Shown: in pieces, positions 23,048-31,157 of the stretch | Numbering within the stretch: position 1 is the first letter of the stretch | Layout of the letters: the number at the start of each line of letters is the position of its first letter | NCBI GenBank assembly: GCA_900465685.1 | Contig: UEGR01000012.1 | Location: 62,001-126,000 of the forward strand | DNA: 64,000 nucleotides | Direction of reading: 5' to 3' | Source: Hyphomicrobiales bacterium | Lineage (GTDB): Bacteria; Pseudomonadota; Alphaproteobacteria; Rhizobiales; Rhizobiaceae | Notes under the pieces: model-generated | Told to the model about the DNA's origin: nothing | The model's database searches: none | What the model saw: only the letters and a program-made list of their open reading frames with translations | Translations under genes and position numbers: made by a program

Positions 23048-23893
23048 TTAAGACAGGCGAAGCGTGATGGCACCCAGAACGATGAGCGCCGCTGCGGCAA
23101 AACGCGGTAGCCCCACTTTTTCCTTCAGCACAACCGCAGAAATGATCATGCCGAAAAGAATGGCGGTTTCGCGCAAGGCGGCCACTACGGCTATCGGTGC
23201 CATAGTCATTGCCCAGAGCGCAAGCCCGTAGGAGCCGAGAGTCCCGACACCGCCGATCAACGCCGGACGCCAGCGATTGCGCATATAGCTGATGAAACGG
23301 TCCGGTTCGCGATAGAGCGCCCAACCGGCAAGCGGCACAGCATTGATGACAAACAACCACAATGTATAGGAAAGTGGCGCACCGGACGCCCGCACGCCAA
23401 GACCATCGATGATGGTGTAACCGGCAATAAAGCCAGCATTGGTCAATGCCAGAATGGCCGTGCGGCTGGAGGTGCCCCGATTGCGCCGCCTTGCTTCCAG
23501 CGCCATGGCCAGCACACCCGAGCAAATGAACACAATTCCGAGCCAGCTTTTCCAGCCCATGACCTCGCCGACCAGCGGCGCACTGACCAGCGCGACGAGC
23601 AAGGGCGGCGTGCCACGCATGATCGGGTAGGCCTCGCTCATATCGCCGGATTTATAGGCCGCCGCCACCAGTGACATATAGAAAGTCTGGGTGACGGTGG
23701 ACATCAGGATATAGACCCAGCTCACCGAGTTCGGCATCGGCAGAAATGGCACGATGAACAGAGCGATGAAACCGGCAGCGCCGGTTACGCTGGCGGCTGC
23801 GAAAAACTTGTCGCCGCTGCTTTTGACGATAGCGTTCCAACTCGCGTGAAGAAACGCGCCAAAGAGGACGATCAGAAGGACGCCACCGGACAT
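23048..23893 (-). CDS. EamA-family (DMT superfamily) transporter
   Basis: A 281-residue membrane protein with about ten hydrophobic helices in two repeats: first repeat begins LLIVLFGAFLHASWNAIVKS, and the second contains FIAGYTIIDGLGVRASG and AVVAALRETAILFGMIISAV, the usual P/E-type signature of EamA exporters. It presumably exports metabolites. It is transcribed in the same direction as the oxidoreductase, 56 bases upstream of it, so the two may form one operon. Substrate unknown. Confidence 0.86.
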   Translation of the reverse strand: MSGGVLLIVLFGAFLHASWNAIVKSSGDKFFAAASVTGAAGFIALFIVPFLPMPNSVSWVYILMSTVTQTFYMSLVAAAYKSGDMSEAYPIMRGTPPLLVALVSAPLVGEVMGWKSWLGIVFICSGVLAMALEARRRNRGTSSRTAILALTNAGFIAGYTIIDGLGVRASGAPLSYTLWLFVINAVPLAGWALYREPDRFISYMRNRWRPALIGGVGTLGSYGLALWAMTMAPIAVVAALRETAILFGMIISAVVLKEKVGLPRFAAAALIVLGAITLRLS

Positions 23894-24018
23894 TGCAAGC
23901 TCGACTCAGGTGAAGATGCGGTTGGTGACCGCTGTATGTCACATTTATGACAGCCAAGGCGAATCGGAAATTCGCATCGCTCTTGCCGAAAACCACAAGC
24001 CGTGAAACAAGCGCGATC

Positions 24019-24891
24019 ATGAACTATCGTCACGCCTATCACGCCGGAAATTTCGCGGATGTCGTCAAGCACGTCATCCTCGCCCGTATCATTGATTATC
24101 TGAAGCGCAAGGATCAGGCCTTTCGCGTCATCGATACCCATGCGGGCATCGGGCTTTACGACCTGAAAGGTGTGGAAGCGGGCAAGACCGGCGAATGGAC
24201 GGGCGGCATTCACCGCCTTGTCGATGCGGTCGACAAGGGCCAGATCGAACCGGCAGCGCTGGAACTGCTCGCGCCGTATCTCGATGCAGTGCGCGCGGTA
24301 AATGCGGACGGCAAGCTCCGCCATTATCCCGGCTCGCCTTATGTGACGCGACATCTGTTGCGCAAGCAGGACCGTCTGTCGGCGCTGGAACTGCATCCGC
24401 AGGACGCGGCCAAACTGGCAAAGCGTTTCGACGGCGATTATCAGGTGCGCGTCATTGAACTCGACGGCTGGCTGGCAATGGGCGCGCATCTGCCGCCCAA
24501 GGAAAAGCGCGGCCTCGTGCTGGTCGATCCGCCTTTCGAGATAGAAGGCGAGTTCGACCGTATGGTGGATGGTCTCGCGAAAGCGCACAAGCGCTTCGGC
24601 GGCGGCACTTATGCACTCTGGTATCCCGTAAAGGATCGCAAGGAAACCGAGCGTTTCGCCAAACGACTTTATGAAACCGGTATCCCGAAAATCATGCAGA
24701 TCGAGCTGGCGATTCGCGCGCCATCATCCGAACCGCGCCTTGATGGCACCGGCATGATCGTCGTGAATCCGCCCTATACACTCGAAAGTGAGATGCAAAC
24801 GCTGCTTCCCACCCTTACGAAACTGCTAGCCGAAGAAAAGGGAAGCAATTTCAGTGTTCGGTGGATACGCGGCGAGACGGATCGCACTTGA
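24019..24891 (+). CDS. rlmJ: 23S rRNA (adenine2030-N6)-methyltransferase
   Basis: The start MNYRHAYHAGNFADVVKHVI at ATG 24019 is the classical RlmJ N-terminus, which is why the longer frame to 23947 is rejected. The 290 residues include VIDTHAGIGLYDL (SAM-binding) and the catalytic VLVDPPFE (DPPF) near residue 165. RlmJ methylates A2030 of 23S rRNA. The length fits the family. It is divergent from the EamA gene. Confidence 0.93.
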   Translation: MNYRHAYHAGNFADVVKHVILARIIDYLKRKDQAFRVIDTHAGIGLYDLKGVEAGKTGEWTGGIHRLVDAVDKGQIEPAALELLAPYLDAVRAVNADGKLRHYPGSPYVTRHLLRKQDRLSALELHPQDAAKLAKRFDGDYQVRVIELDGWLAMGAHLPPKEKRGLVLVDPPFEIEGEFDRMVDGLAKAHKRFGGGTYALWYPVKDRKETERFAKRLYETGIPKIMQIELAIRAPSSEPRLDGTGMIVVNPPYTLESEMQTLLPTLTKLLAEEKGSNFSVRWIRGETDRT

Positions 24892-24990
24892 CCGCTGCGG
24901 CCTGCTGAAAGAAACTGCGCGAAGCAAAGCTTCGGCTATCACAGACATAAGCGCGCGCTTCGCGTTCGCATTTTGGGACAGGATAGAGAC

Positions 24991-25467
24991 ATGCAACTTA
25001 CCTCGGGCAAACTGGATCGCTTCGGACGCTTTTCGCGGGCCGCCCTCTTCGCCGCCTCCGTCCTGCCGCTAACCTTTGCAGCCCTGCCCGCCAGCGCTGC
25101 GGATTACCTTCAGTCCGCCCCAGCTGTTGTCGACAACACCGTCTGCAACCAGCAGAGCGTGCTGCGCTCGGTGGTCTCGCGTTTCGGCTATCAGGTGCGC
25201 CATGTGCCCGAACTGCCGCAGGTTGGCATTTCTGCCATGAGCGATGTGCGCCTGACCCGCTTTGAACCGAAGACAAACCCGGCTGAGATCGAACGCACCT
25301 ATTGCAAGGCCACCGCCGTATTGAGCGACGGCCAGTATCGTTCGGTCTGGTATCTGATCGAAGAAGGTCAGGGTTTTGCCTCTGTCGGCCGCAACGTGGA
25401 ATTCTGCGTTGAAGGCTTTGACCGCTGGTATGTCTACGACGCGCCAAGCTGCCGCGTCCTCCGCTGA
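24991..25467 (+). CDS. Secreted cysteine-containing protein, unknown
   Basis: The 158-residue product (ATG 24991) has a Sec signal peptide (to about residue 36, ALPASAA), then DYLQSAPAVVDNTVCNQQSV and a compact domain with four Cys (VCNQ, TYCKATA, EFCVEG, PSCRVL) that could form two disulphides. It is followed 16 bases later by RNase T2, so the two are probably co-expressed. Proteins of this type occur in Rhizobiales as conserved exported proteins. Whether it works with the RNase is unknown. Confidence 0.75.
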   Translation: MQLTSGKLDRFGRFSRAALFAASVLPLTFAALPASAADYLQSAPAVVDNTVCNQQSVLRSVVSRFGYQVRHVPELPQVGISAMSDVRLTRFEPKTNPAEIERTYCKATAVLSDGQYRSVWYLIEEGQGFASVGRNVEFCVEGFDRWYVYDAPSCRVLR

Positions 25468-25483
25468 CCTGACCGGAGGTCCC

Positions 25484-26179
25484 ATGCTGCGAAGACTGGC
25501 GGCTGTCCCAAGCGCTTTGCTTTCGGTTGCCCTGATGGCAACGACAATCTTGTCGGGTGCAGCCTTCGCTGACGACCGCGACAGCGGCGATGTGCCCGGC
25601 GATTTCGACTTCTATGTGCTGTCGCTTTCGTGGTCGCCGAGCTATTGCGCGTCGGAGGGCCGCCGCGCCAACAAGCAGCAGTGCAACACGCAGCGGCCTT
25701 TTGGCTTTGTGGCGCACGGTCTGTGGCCGCAGAATGAATGGGGCTATCCGGCCAATTGCCAGCTCGACAATGATCGCAGCCGCGGCGGCTATGTCCCGCG
25801 CCAGATCATTTCCAGCCTTTCAGACATCATGCCTGCTGCCGGATTGATCGGGCATGAATGGCGCAAGCACGGAAGCTGTTCCGGCCTGTCGCAGACCGAC
25901 TATTTCGGCACGCTTCGCAAAGCCTATGATCAGGTCAATATCCCACCGAGCCTGCGCAGTGTGAGCGGCAATCGCCGGGTTGACCCGATGCTCGTCGAAA
26001 ACGCTTTCATCGCTGCCAATCCGGGCATGAAGGCCAACGGCATTTCCGTCACGTGCCAGCGCAACTATCTTCAGGAAGTGCGCATCTGCATGACGAAGGA
26101 TCTTCAGTTTCGCGCCTGCCAGGAGGTCAACAACAACTCCTGCCGCAGCCGTTCGGTCATGATGCCGGCAACCCAATAA
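25484..26179 (+). CDS. Ribonuclease T2
   Basis: ATG 25484 has GGAGG six bases upstream. The 231-residue protein has a signal peptide (cut near GAAFA) and both catalytic segments of the T2 family: CAS I FGFVAHGLWPQ and CAS II GHEWRKHGSC, each with its catalytic His. Conserved Cys residues (SYCAS, QQCNTQ, GSCSG, VTCQRN, RICMTK, RACQE, NSCRS) indicate several disulphides, matching a periplasmic or secreted enzyme. It cleaves single-stranded RNA via a 2',3'-cyclic intermediate. It follows the exported Cys-containing protein. Confidence 0.93.
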   Translation: MLRRLAAVPSALLSVALMATTILSGAAFADDRDSGDVPGDFDFYVLSLSWSPSYCASEGRRANKQQCNTQRPFGFVAHGLWPQNEWGYPANCQLDNDRSRGGYVPRQIISSLSDIMPAAGLIGHEWRKHGSCSGLSQTDYFGTLRKAYDQVNIPPSLRSVSGNRRVDPMLVENAFIAANPGMKANGISVTCQRNYLQEVRICMTKDLQFRACQEVNNNSCRSRSVMMPATQ

Positions 26180-26201
26180 TCTTCATTCTCAGGAATCAAA
26201 C

Positions 26202-26801
26202 ATGACGCAGATTCTCTATTCACCCGCTTCGCCTTATAGCGCGAAGGTGCGTATGGCCGCGCATTATGCAGGCGTCCCTTTTGAAAGCGTGGTCGTGAAC
26301 ACGTCGGCAGAGCCGGAGAATCTCGTCACCGCCAATCCGCTCGGCAAGATTCCAACCCTCGTCACGGACGACGGCAAGGCAGTTTTCGACAGCCGCGCCA
26401 TCACGCAATATCTGAACCGCGTTTCCGGCAACAAGCTCTTCCCACGTAATGCGGAAAAGCGCACCGATGCCGAGCGTTATGAAGCCATTGCTGATGGTCT
26501 GGCTGACGTTCTCCTCGCACATGTCTACGAACGCCGCATGCGCCCGGAAGAGAAAATCCACCAGCCTTGGCTGGATCTGCAATGGCGCAAGGCAGAGCGC
26601 GCGCTCGACCTGCTCAATGAAGCTCCGCCCCGTCTGGCGGGCAAGCTCCATGCGGGCCATATCGCCGTCGCTGCAACGCTTGGCTATCTTGCGCTGCGCT
26701 TTGACGGCAAATGGGAGCGCGGACGTCCGAAGCTCAAGCGCTGGGTCAAGCGTTTTCAGGAACTGCATCCGGAACTCACGGCCCTGCTGCCGCAAGGCTG
26801 A
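26202..26801 (+). CDS. Glutathione S-transferase family protein
   Basis: The 199-residue protein starts MTQILYSPASPYSAKVRMAA, with the Ser/Tyr-containing N-terminal thioredoxin-like fold, NPLGKIPTLVTDDGKAVFDS (glutathione-binding segment with cis-Pro and DSR-type acidic residue) and an all-helical C-terminal domain. Cytosolic. It lies 22 bases after RNase T2, ahead of a terminator, and could be the last gene of that operon. Substrate unknown. Confidence 0.9.
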   Translation: MTQILYSPASPYSAKVRMAAHYAGVPFESVVVNTSAEPENLVTANPLGKIPTLVTDDGKAVFDSRAITQYLNRVSGNKLFPRNAEKRTDAERYEAIADGLADVLLAHVYERRMRPEEKIHQPWLDLQWRKAERALDLLNEAPPRLAGKLHAGHIAVAATLGYLALRFDGKWERGRPKLKRWVKRFQELHPELTALLPQG

Positions 26802-26834
26802 GTTCATGGCTAAGCCTTCTTTATGAAAACAAGA

Positions 26835-26866
26835 ACGCCCCGGACGGCAGCCGCTATCCGGGGCGT
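26835..26866 (+). terminator. Terminator after the GST gene
   Basis: ACGCCCCGGA and TCCGGGGCGT form a 10-bp stem with a 12-base loop, followed by TTGCGTTTTT. It ends the rightward transcript. Confidence 0.8.
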
Positions 26867-26883
26867 TTGCGTTTTTGGCGATT

Positions 26884-26986
26884 AGAGCATTTCCAGCAAA
26901 AGTGCGTAGCGGTTTTGCGTAGGATAATGCGTAGAAACAAATAGATAGAGCGGTTCCACGATTCCGTTTTAAACGGAACCGCTCTA
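26884..26986. repeat. 103-bp intergenic palindromic repeat (Bru-RS-like)
   Basis: The element begins AGAGCATTTCCAGCAAAAGT and its right half is an inverted repeat AGAGCGGTTCC (26947-26957) / GGAACCGCTCT (26975-26985), with an inner TTCCGTTT/AAACGGAA dyad. Sequences with these ends are dispersed in Brucella and Ochrobactrum genomes; the size is close to the Brucella RS elements. Its right edge overlaps the stop codon of ampC (26984-26986), so the gene now ends on the repeat, which may also act as its terminator. Naming is from memory. Confidence 0.7.
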
Positions 26987-28156
26987 GTGGTTGCCGTCCA
27001 GGGCCTTCAGGATGCGGTAACCGGCCTTGATCCGTTCTTCATTCGGATAGTTGCGGTTTGCAAGCATCACAATGCCGATCTTCTTAGCCGGCACAAAGGC
27101 CACATAGGCACCAAAGCCGCCGGTCGAACCGGTCTTATTGAGCAGCATGTCGTCTGACGGCTGCATTGGCGGATCGAGCTTTTCGATTTTGTGCGATTTC
27201 ATCGCCATGTCGGAGGTGTTGCCACCAAGTAGCGTTTTCAGGCTCAGCGGATAGGTGTACCGCTCCCAGCCGAGGCTCTGTGTCATGTCACCGACCTTGT
27301 AGTAGCCGGTATGTGTGGCCGCTACGGCCTTTTGCATCGGCTGATCAAGCGATGCGCTGTCCATATTCAATTGCACAAAACGAATCAAATCCGGTGCGGT
27401 GGTTTTGATTCCATAGGCCTGCGCGTCGAATGCACCGGGAGACACGCGGATCGGCTTGTTGGCTTTCGAATAGCCATAAGCGTAATTCTTCATCTGGCTT
27501 TCAGGCACATGAATGAATGTGTGCTTCAGGCCAAATGCCGGAATAAGCTTGTTTTCCATCACCTTGTCGAAGGTCTCACCCATGCTTTGGGCTGCAAGAT
27601 AACCGAACAGACCGATACTCGGATTCGAATAACGTCGTTGTGTTCCCGCCGGATAATCCGGCTTCCAGTTCTTGAAATAGTCGATCATCGTCTGGTGATC
27701 GGTGACACTGTCTGGAAACTGCAAGGGCAAACCGCCAGCCGTATAAGTGCCAAGATCAAGCATCGAGACCTTATAGAAGCTGCTGCCCTGCAATTCAGAA
27801 GCGTATTTCGTCGCCACGTCGCCTGATTTGAACGCGCCTTCCGCAAGTCCCAATCCGCCAAGCGTGGCGGTAAAGGTCTTGGAGACGGAACCGATCTCGA
27901 AGATCGTGTCTTCGGTCACCTTCTGTCCACTTTCTTTCGAGGCGACGCCATAGCTGAAAATGTAGGTCTCACCGCCAGCCGTCACGGCCACGGCCATGCC
28001 GGGAATCTTGTGCTCAGCCATGACAGGCTTGATCGTTTCATCGACCAGATGCCTGATTTCTTTCTCGCTCAATGCGCCCGCAGCCTGTGCAGATACACCG
28101 GACAACAGGCTGGCGACGGTGACCATGCTCAAAGCGGAAACGGTAATTTTTCTCAT
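26984..28156 (-). CDS. ampC: Class C beta-lactamase, OCH type
   Basis: The 390-residue preprotein has a signal peptide (cut near SAQA, residue 26) and the class C motifs: GSVSKTF (S-x-x-K, residues about 90-93), RRYSN (Y-x-N) and NKTGSTGG (K-T-G). It begins EKEIRHLVDETIKPVMAEHK after the signal, in the manner of the chromosomal OCH enzymes of Ochrobactrum. It hydrolyses cephalosporins in the periplasm. The divergent LysR gene is ampR, so expression is probably inducible. The stop codon lies inside an intergenic repeat. Confidence 0.95.
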   Translation of the reverse strand: MRKITVSALSMVTVASLLSGVSAQAAGALSEKEIRHLVDETIKPVMAEHKIPGMAVAVTAGGETYIFSYGVASKESGQKVTEDTIFEIGSVSKTFTATLGGLGLAEGAFKSGDVATKYASELQGSSFYKVSMLDLGTYTAGGLPLQFPDSVTDHQTMIDYFKNWKPDYPAGTQRRYSNPSIGLFGYLAAQSMGETFDKVMENKLIPAFGLKHTFIHVPESQMKNYAYGYSKANKPIRVSPGAFDAQAYGIKTTAPDLIRFVQLNMDSASLDQPMQKAVAATHTGYYKVGDMTQSLGWERYTYPLSLKTLLGGNTSDMAMKSHKIEKLDPPMQPSDDMLLNKTGSTGGFGAYVAFVPAKKIGIVMLANRNYPNEERIKAGYRILKALDGNH

Positions 28157-28375
28157 GACTTATACGCCATCCTCATCGTGAAGCGATTTTTCCACTGCTC
28201 TGGGGGCATGCGGTGGAAATCATTGTTTTCTCATGTGAAATAACGCGCGTTAGCCCTGATGCGGGTGAATTGAAATCAAAACCCGTCTATCCGGCACTCT
28301 CGATATAAGCGAGCTATACGTCCGAAACAAACGACGTTATCTTGGCTCTGACATTAGAAAAATTTGGGTATAGCG
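28157..28375. promoter_or_regulatory. Divergent ampC-ampR control region
   Basis: These 219 bases separate the two divergent start codons and must hold both promoters and the AmpR operator. They are AT-rich toward ampR. I could not single out a clear T-N11-A dyad, so no precise operator is claimed. Confidence 0.6.
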
Positions 28376-29260
28376 ATGGTCCGGCCTCATCTTCCGCTCA
28401 ATGCACTACGCGCCTTCGAAGCTTCCGCTCGCCATTTGAGTTTCACCAAGGCGGCAATCGAATTGTGCGTGACACAGGCCGCCGTCAGCCATCAGGTGAA
28501 AAGCCTTGAGCATCGCCTCAATGTCACCCTGTTCGAGCGCCTGCCGCGTGGATTGTTGCTGACCCATGAAGGGGAAACGCTGCTGCCCACCTTGCGCGAG
28601 GCCTTTGACAATATCGCCGGGACACTGGAACGTTTCGAGGGCGGACATTACCGCGAGGTTCTGCGCGTCGGCGTTGTGGGAACGCTGGCGGTCGGCTGGC
28701 TCATCCCTCGCCTGCGCGATTTTCAGACCACGCATCCATTCATCGATTTGCGGCTTTCAACCAACAATAATCGCGTCGACATCGCGGCTGAAGGACTGGA
28801 TTTTGCGATTCGATTTGGGTCCGGCGCCTGGCATGGCGTCGATGCGATCCGGCTGCTGGAAGCGCCGCTTTCGCCCTTGTGCATTTCAGACATAGCAAAC
28901 CAGCTGAAAACACCATCGGATCTGACACGACAAACGCTGCTCAGATCTTACCGGGCTGATGAATGGTCGCAATGGTTTGCTGCTGCAGGCGTCACTGGAG
29001 ACATGCCGCTGCCGAAAAGCATCATGTTCGATTCATCGCTGGCGATGATGGAGGCCGCGATACAGGGCGCGGGCATAGCACTTGCACCGCCGTCAATGTT
29101 TACCCGGCAGCTTCATGCTGAAACAATTGTTCAGCCCTTCCAGCAAACAGTGACGATGGGCAGCTATTGGCTGGCGAGGCTTCAATCTCGCCCGGAAACA
29201 AACGCCATGGCCTCCTTCCGCAAATGGCTGGTCGATATGGCACGGCAGGAAGGTTATTGA
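28376..29260 (+). CDS. ampR: LysR-type regulator AmpR
   Basis: The 294-residue protein starts MVRPHLPLNALRAFEASARH and continues LSFTKAAIELCVTQAAVSHQ, the winged helix-turn-helix of LysR regulators and almost the textbook AmpR start. The effector domain follows (RVGVVGTLAVGWLIPRLRDF, FAIRFGSGAWHGVD, ALAPPSMF). AmpR responds to muropeptides produced during cell-wall damage and activates ampC, and represses it otherwise. Divergent to ampC. ATG 28376 is used instead of an earlier TTG; the ribosome site is weak. Confidence 0.92.
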   Translation: MVRPHLPLNALRAFEASARHLSFTKAAIELCVTQAAVSHQVKSLEHRLNVTLFERLPRGLLLTHEGETLLPTLREAFDNIAGTLERFEGGHYREVLRVGVVGTLAVGWLIPRLRDFQTTHPFIDLRLSTNNNRVDIAAEGLDFAIRFGSGAWHGVDAIRLLEAPLSPLCISDIANQLKTPSDLTRQTLLRSYRADEWSQWFAAAGVTGDMPLPKSIMFDSSLAMMEAAIQGAGIALAPPSMFTRQLHAETIVQPFQQTVTMGSYWLARLQSRPETNAMASFRKWLVDMARQEGY

Positions 29261-29298
29261 CCGGACGAGCTTTCGGCAAAGAGCACTTTAGACAACAA

Positions 29299-29326
29299 AA
29301 AACCGGGCAGTTGCCTGCCCGGTTTT
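29299..29326. terminator. Bidirectional terminator between ampR and omp25
   Basis: AAAACCGGGCAG and CTGCCCGGTTTT with a TTGC loop. The A and T runs at both ends suit both convergent genes. Confidence 0.88.
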
Positions 29327-29347
29327 CCGTGTTCAATTATCAGATAA

Positions 29348-29989
29348 TTAGAACTTGTAGCCAACGCCGACGCGGATGTCGTGGGTGTCGAGCTTGTTGC
29401 TGACGGAAGCGCCGCCAAGGTCGTAGTCCTTGTTACCGAACTGGGTGTAGCGATATTCGACGCGGCCCAGGATGTTTTCGGTCAGCTTGGCTTCCATACC
29501 GGCACCAGCAGTCCAACCAACGCGGAACTTGCTTTCGTCGTCGCCATTGCCGCTGAGCTTAACCTGCGAACCGGCAACACCACCGGTGATGTAAGGCATG
29601 ATCGGGTTCAGGTCGTAGCCGAGACGTGCACGCAGCGAGCCTTCGAAGCCCTGCTTAACTTCCAGACCGTCCTTGGACTTCTTGGCCCAGGAGTAACCGG
29701 CGTCACCTTCAACACCGTATACGAACTGGTCCTGCTGGAAGTTCCAGCCAGCGTATGCGCCAGCCTTCCAGTCGTCAGGCTTTACGGTGCCAACAGCGTC
29801 GGTCTTGGCCTTGTTCCAGCCGTAGCCGAGGTACAGACCGGTGTAGCCGCCAGCCCAGGTGTTCTGAGGAGCCATTTCGACCGGAGCCGGAACAGGAGGC
29901 TGTTCCTGAATGGCGTCAGCAGCAAAGGCAGTCGCAGAGAACGGCAGCAGCGCAGCCGAGGCGATTACGAGAGACTTAAGAGTGCGCAT
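29348..29989 (-). CDS. omp25: Outer-membrane protein Omp25
   Basis: The 213-residue protein (the exact size of Brucella Omp25) has a signal peptide [20 protein letters not shown] cut after AFAA, a Pro-rich linker ([15 protein letters not shown]) and an eight-stranded beta-barrel ([44 protein letters not shown]) ending [15 protein letters not shown] with terminal Phe. It is a major outer-membrane protein and virulence-associated in Brucella. AAGGAG lies 7 bases before ATG 29989. The long frame to 30169 is not used. Confidence 0.95.
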   Translation of the reverse strand: MRTLKSLVIASAALLPFSATAFAADAIQEQPPVPAPVEMAPQNTWAGGYTGLYLGYGWNKAKTDAVGTVKPDDWKAGAYAGWNFQQDQFVYGVEGDAGYSWAKKSKDGLEVKQGFEGSLRARLGYDLNPIMPYITGGVAGSQVKLSGNGDDESKFRVGWTAGAGMEAKLTENILGRVEYRYTQFGNKDYDLGGASVSNKLDTHDIRVGVGYKF

Positions 29990-30362
29990 AGCATTCTCCT
30001 TACACAAATTACGTTTGACACGGTCCCTTATCGGGCGGGCAGCATGTTGGGAGTTGAAACCGCCCATGCCGTGCTGATGGGGAGGAGGTATCGTCGGTAA
30101 TTGCGGCACGAAATGCCCGCTTCTGTGAAGAAAACCTGACGAGAAAATGGCAAAAATGCGATGTTGCATTCTCGCAACGCCAACCTTTTGTGACTATATA
30201 AGCGGGTGCGGATTGTTGCGGGGCAATCAACTCGCACCCTCGCCACGAGAAGCACCTGAAATTGCTACTATTTTGTCAGCAGCCGACCCGCTTGGCGCTA
30301 TTAATGGATGCAATTTCATGAGCAAAATGGCATGAAAATCACGAGAGAATCTCGATAAGAAA
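29990..30362. other. Divergent control region of omp25 and the SDR gene
   Basis: 373 bases without a gene. It carries the omp25 leader and promoter on the minus strand and the start region of the reductase on the plus strand, including a short dyad CGAGAGAATCTCG just before its start. No non-coding RNA or riboswitch was recognised. Confidence 0.55.
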
Positions 30363-31157
30363 GTGTTTACCGTGTTGAACGATCAGGAAGTCAGCCCGCT
30401 TGCAAAATGTCCGGTTCTTGTGACGGGCGGCGCGCGGCGCATCGGAAAGGCGATTGTCGAAGACCTCGCTGCCCATGGCTTTCCTGTAGCGATCCACTGC
30501 AATCGGTCGGTTGACGAAGGACAGACTCTGGCCGACGCCATTCTCGCTGGCGGCGGCAACGCCTGTGTCGTTCAGGCTGACCTCGCATCCGAACAGGATG
30601 TGCGCGGTCTTATTGCGAAAGCCGAGCGCCAGCTTGGGCCGATCCGCCTGCTCATCAACAATGCGTCCTTGTTTGAGGATGATCGGGTTGGTGATCTCGA
30701 CATGGCGTTGTGGGACAGGCATTTCGCGATTCATCTCAAAGCGCCGGTCATTCTTTCGGAAGCCATGGCCAAGGCCTTACCTGAAACAACCGATGGGTTG
30801 ATCGTCAATGTGATCGACCAGCGCGTCTGGAAGCTCAATCCGAACTTCTTCTCTTATACGCTGTCCAAGACAGCGCTTTGGAATGCGACCCGCACGCTTG
30901 CGCAGGCACTGGCGCCGCGCATTCGCGTGAATGCGATTGCACCGGGGCCGACCCTGCCAAGCGAACGGCAGCGCCCAGGCGATTTTGAACGGCAAGTCAG
31001 CAAGGTGGCCTTGCAGCGTGCGCCAGAATTGCCGGAATTTGGTCGTACAGTGCGTTACTTCTGGGAGAATCGTTCCATTACCGGCCAGATGATTGCGCTC
31101 GATGGCGGGCAGCATCTGGCATGGGAAACCCCCGACATCGCAGGAATCACGGAATGA
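30363..31157 (+). CDS. SDR reductase of the pteridine-reductase (PTR1/FolM) type
   Basis: The 264-residue protein has [20 protein letters not shown] near residue 19, i.e. the TGxxxRxG motif that distinguishes PTR1/FolM from ordinary SDRs, and AIHCNRS after it. The catalytic Ser of SDRs is replaced by Asp (VIDQRV) 13 residues before YTLSK, exactly the PTR1 arrangement (Asp, Tyr, Lys). Substrate would be a pterin or dihydrofolate-like compound with NADPH. Start is uncertain: GTG 30363, GTG 30372 and TTG 30375 are close. It overlaps uvrC by ATGA. Confidence 0.82.
   Translation: MFTVLNDQEVSPLAKCPVLVTGGARRIGKAIVEDLAAHGFPVAIHCNRSVDEGQTLADAILAGGGNACVVQADLASEQDVRGLIAKAERQLGPIRLLINNASLFEDDRVGDLDMALWDRHFAIHLKAPVILSEAMAKALPETTDGLIVNVIDQRVWKLNPNFFSYTLSKTALWNATRTLAQALAPRIRVNAIAPGPTLPSERQRPGDFERQVSKVALQRAPELPEFGRTVRYFWENRSITGQMIALDGGQHLAWETPDIAGITE

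Noticed and set aside
21234-23051. Very long open frame on the plus strand across the molybdopterin oxidoreductase
   Set aside because: Its protein is His/Arg-rich without domains and mirrors the well-conserved coding gene on the opposite strand; GC-rich codon bias creates such antisense frames.
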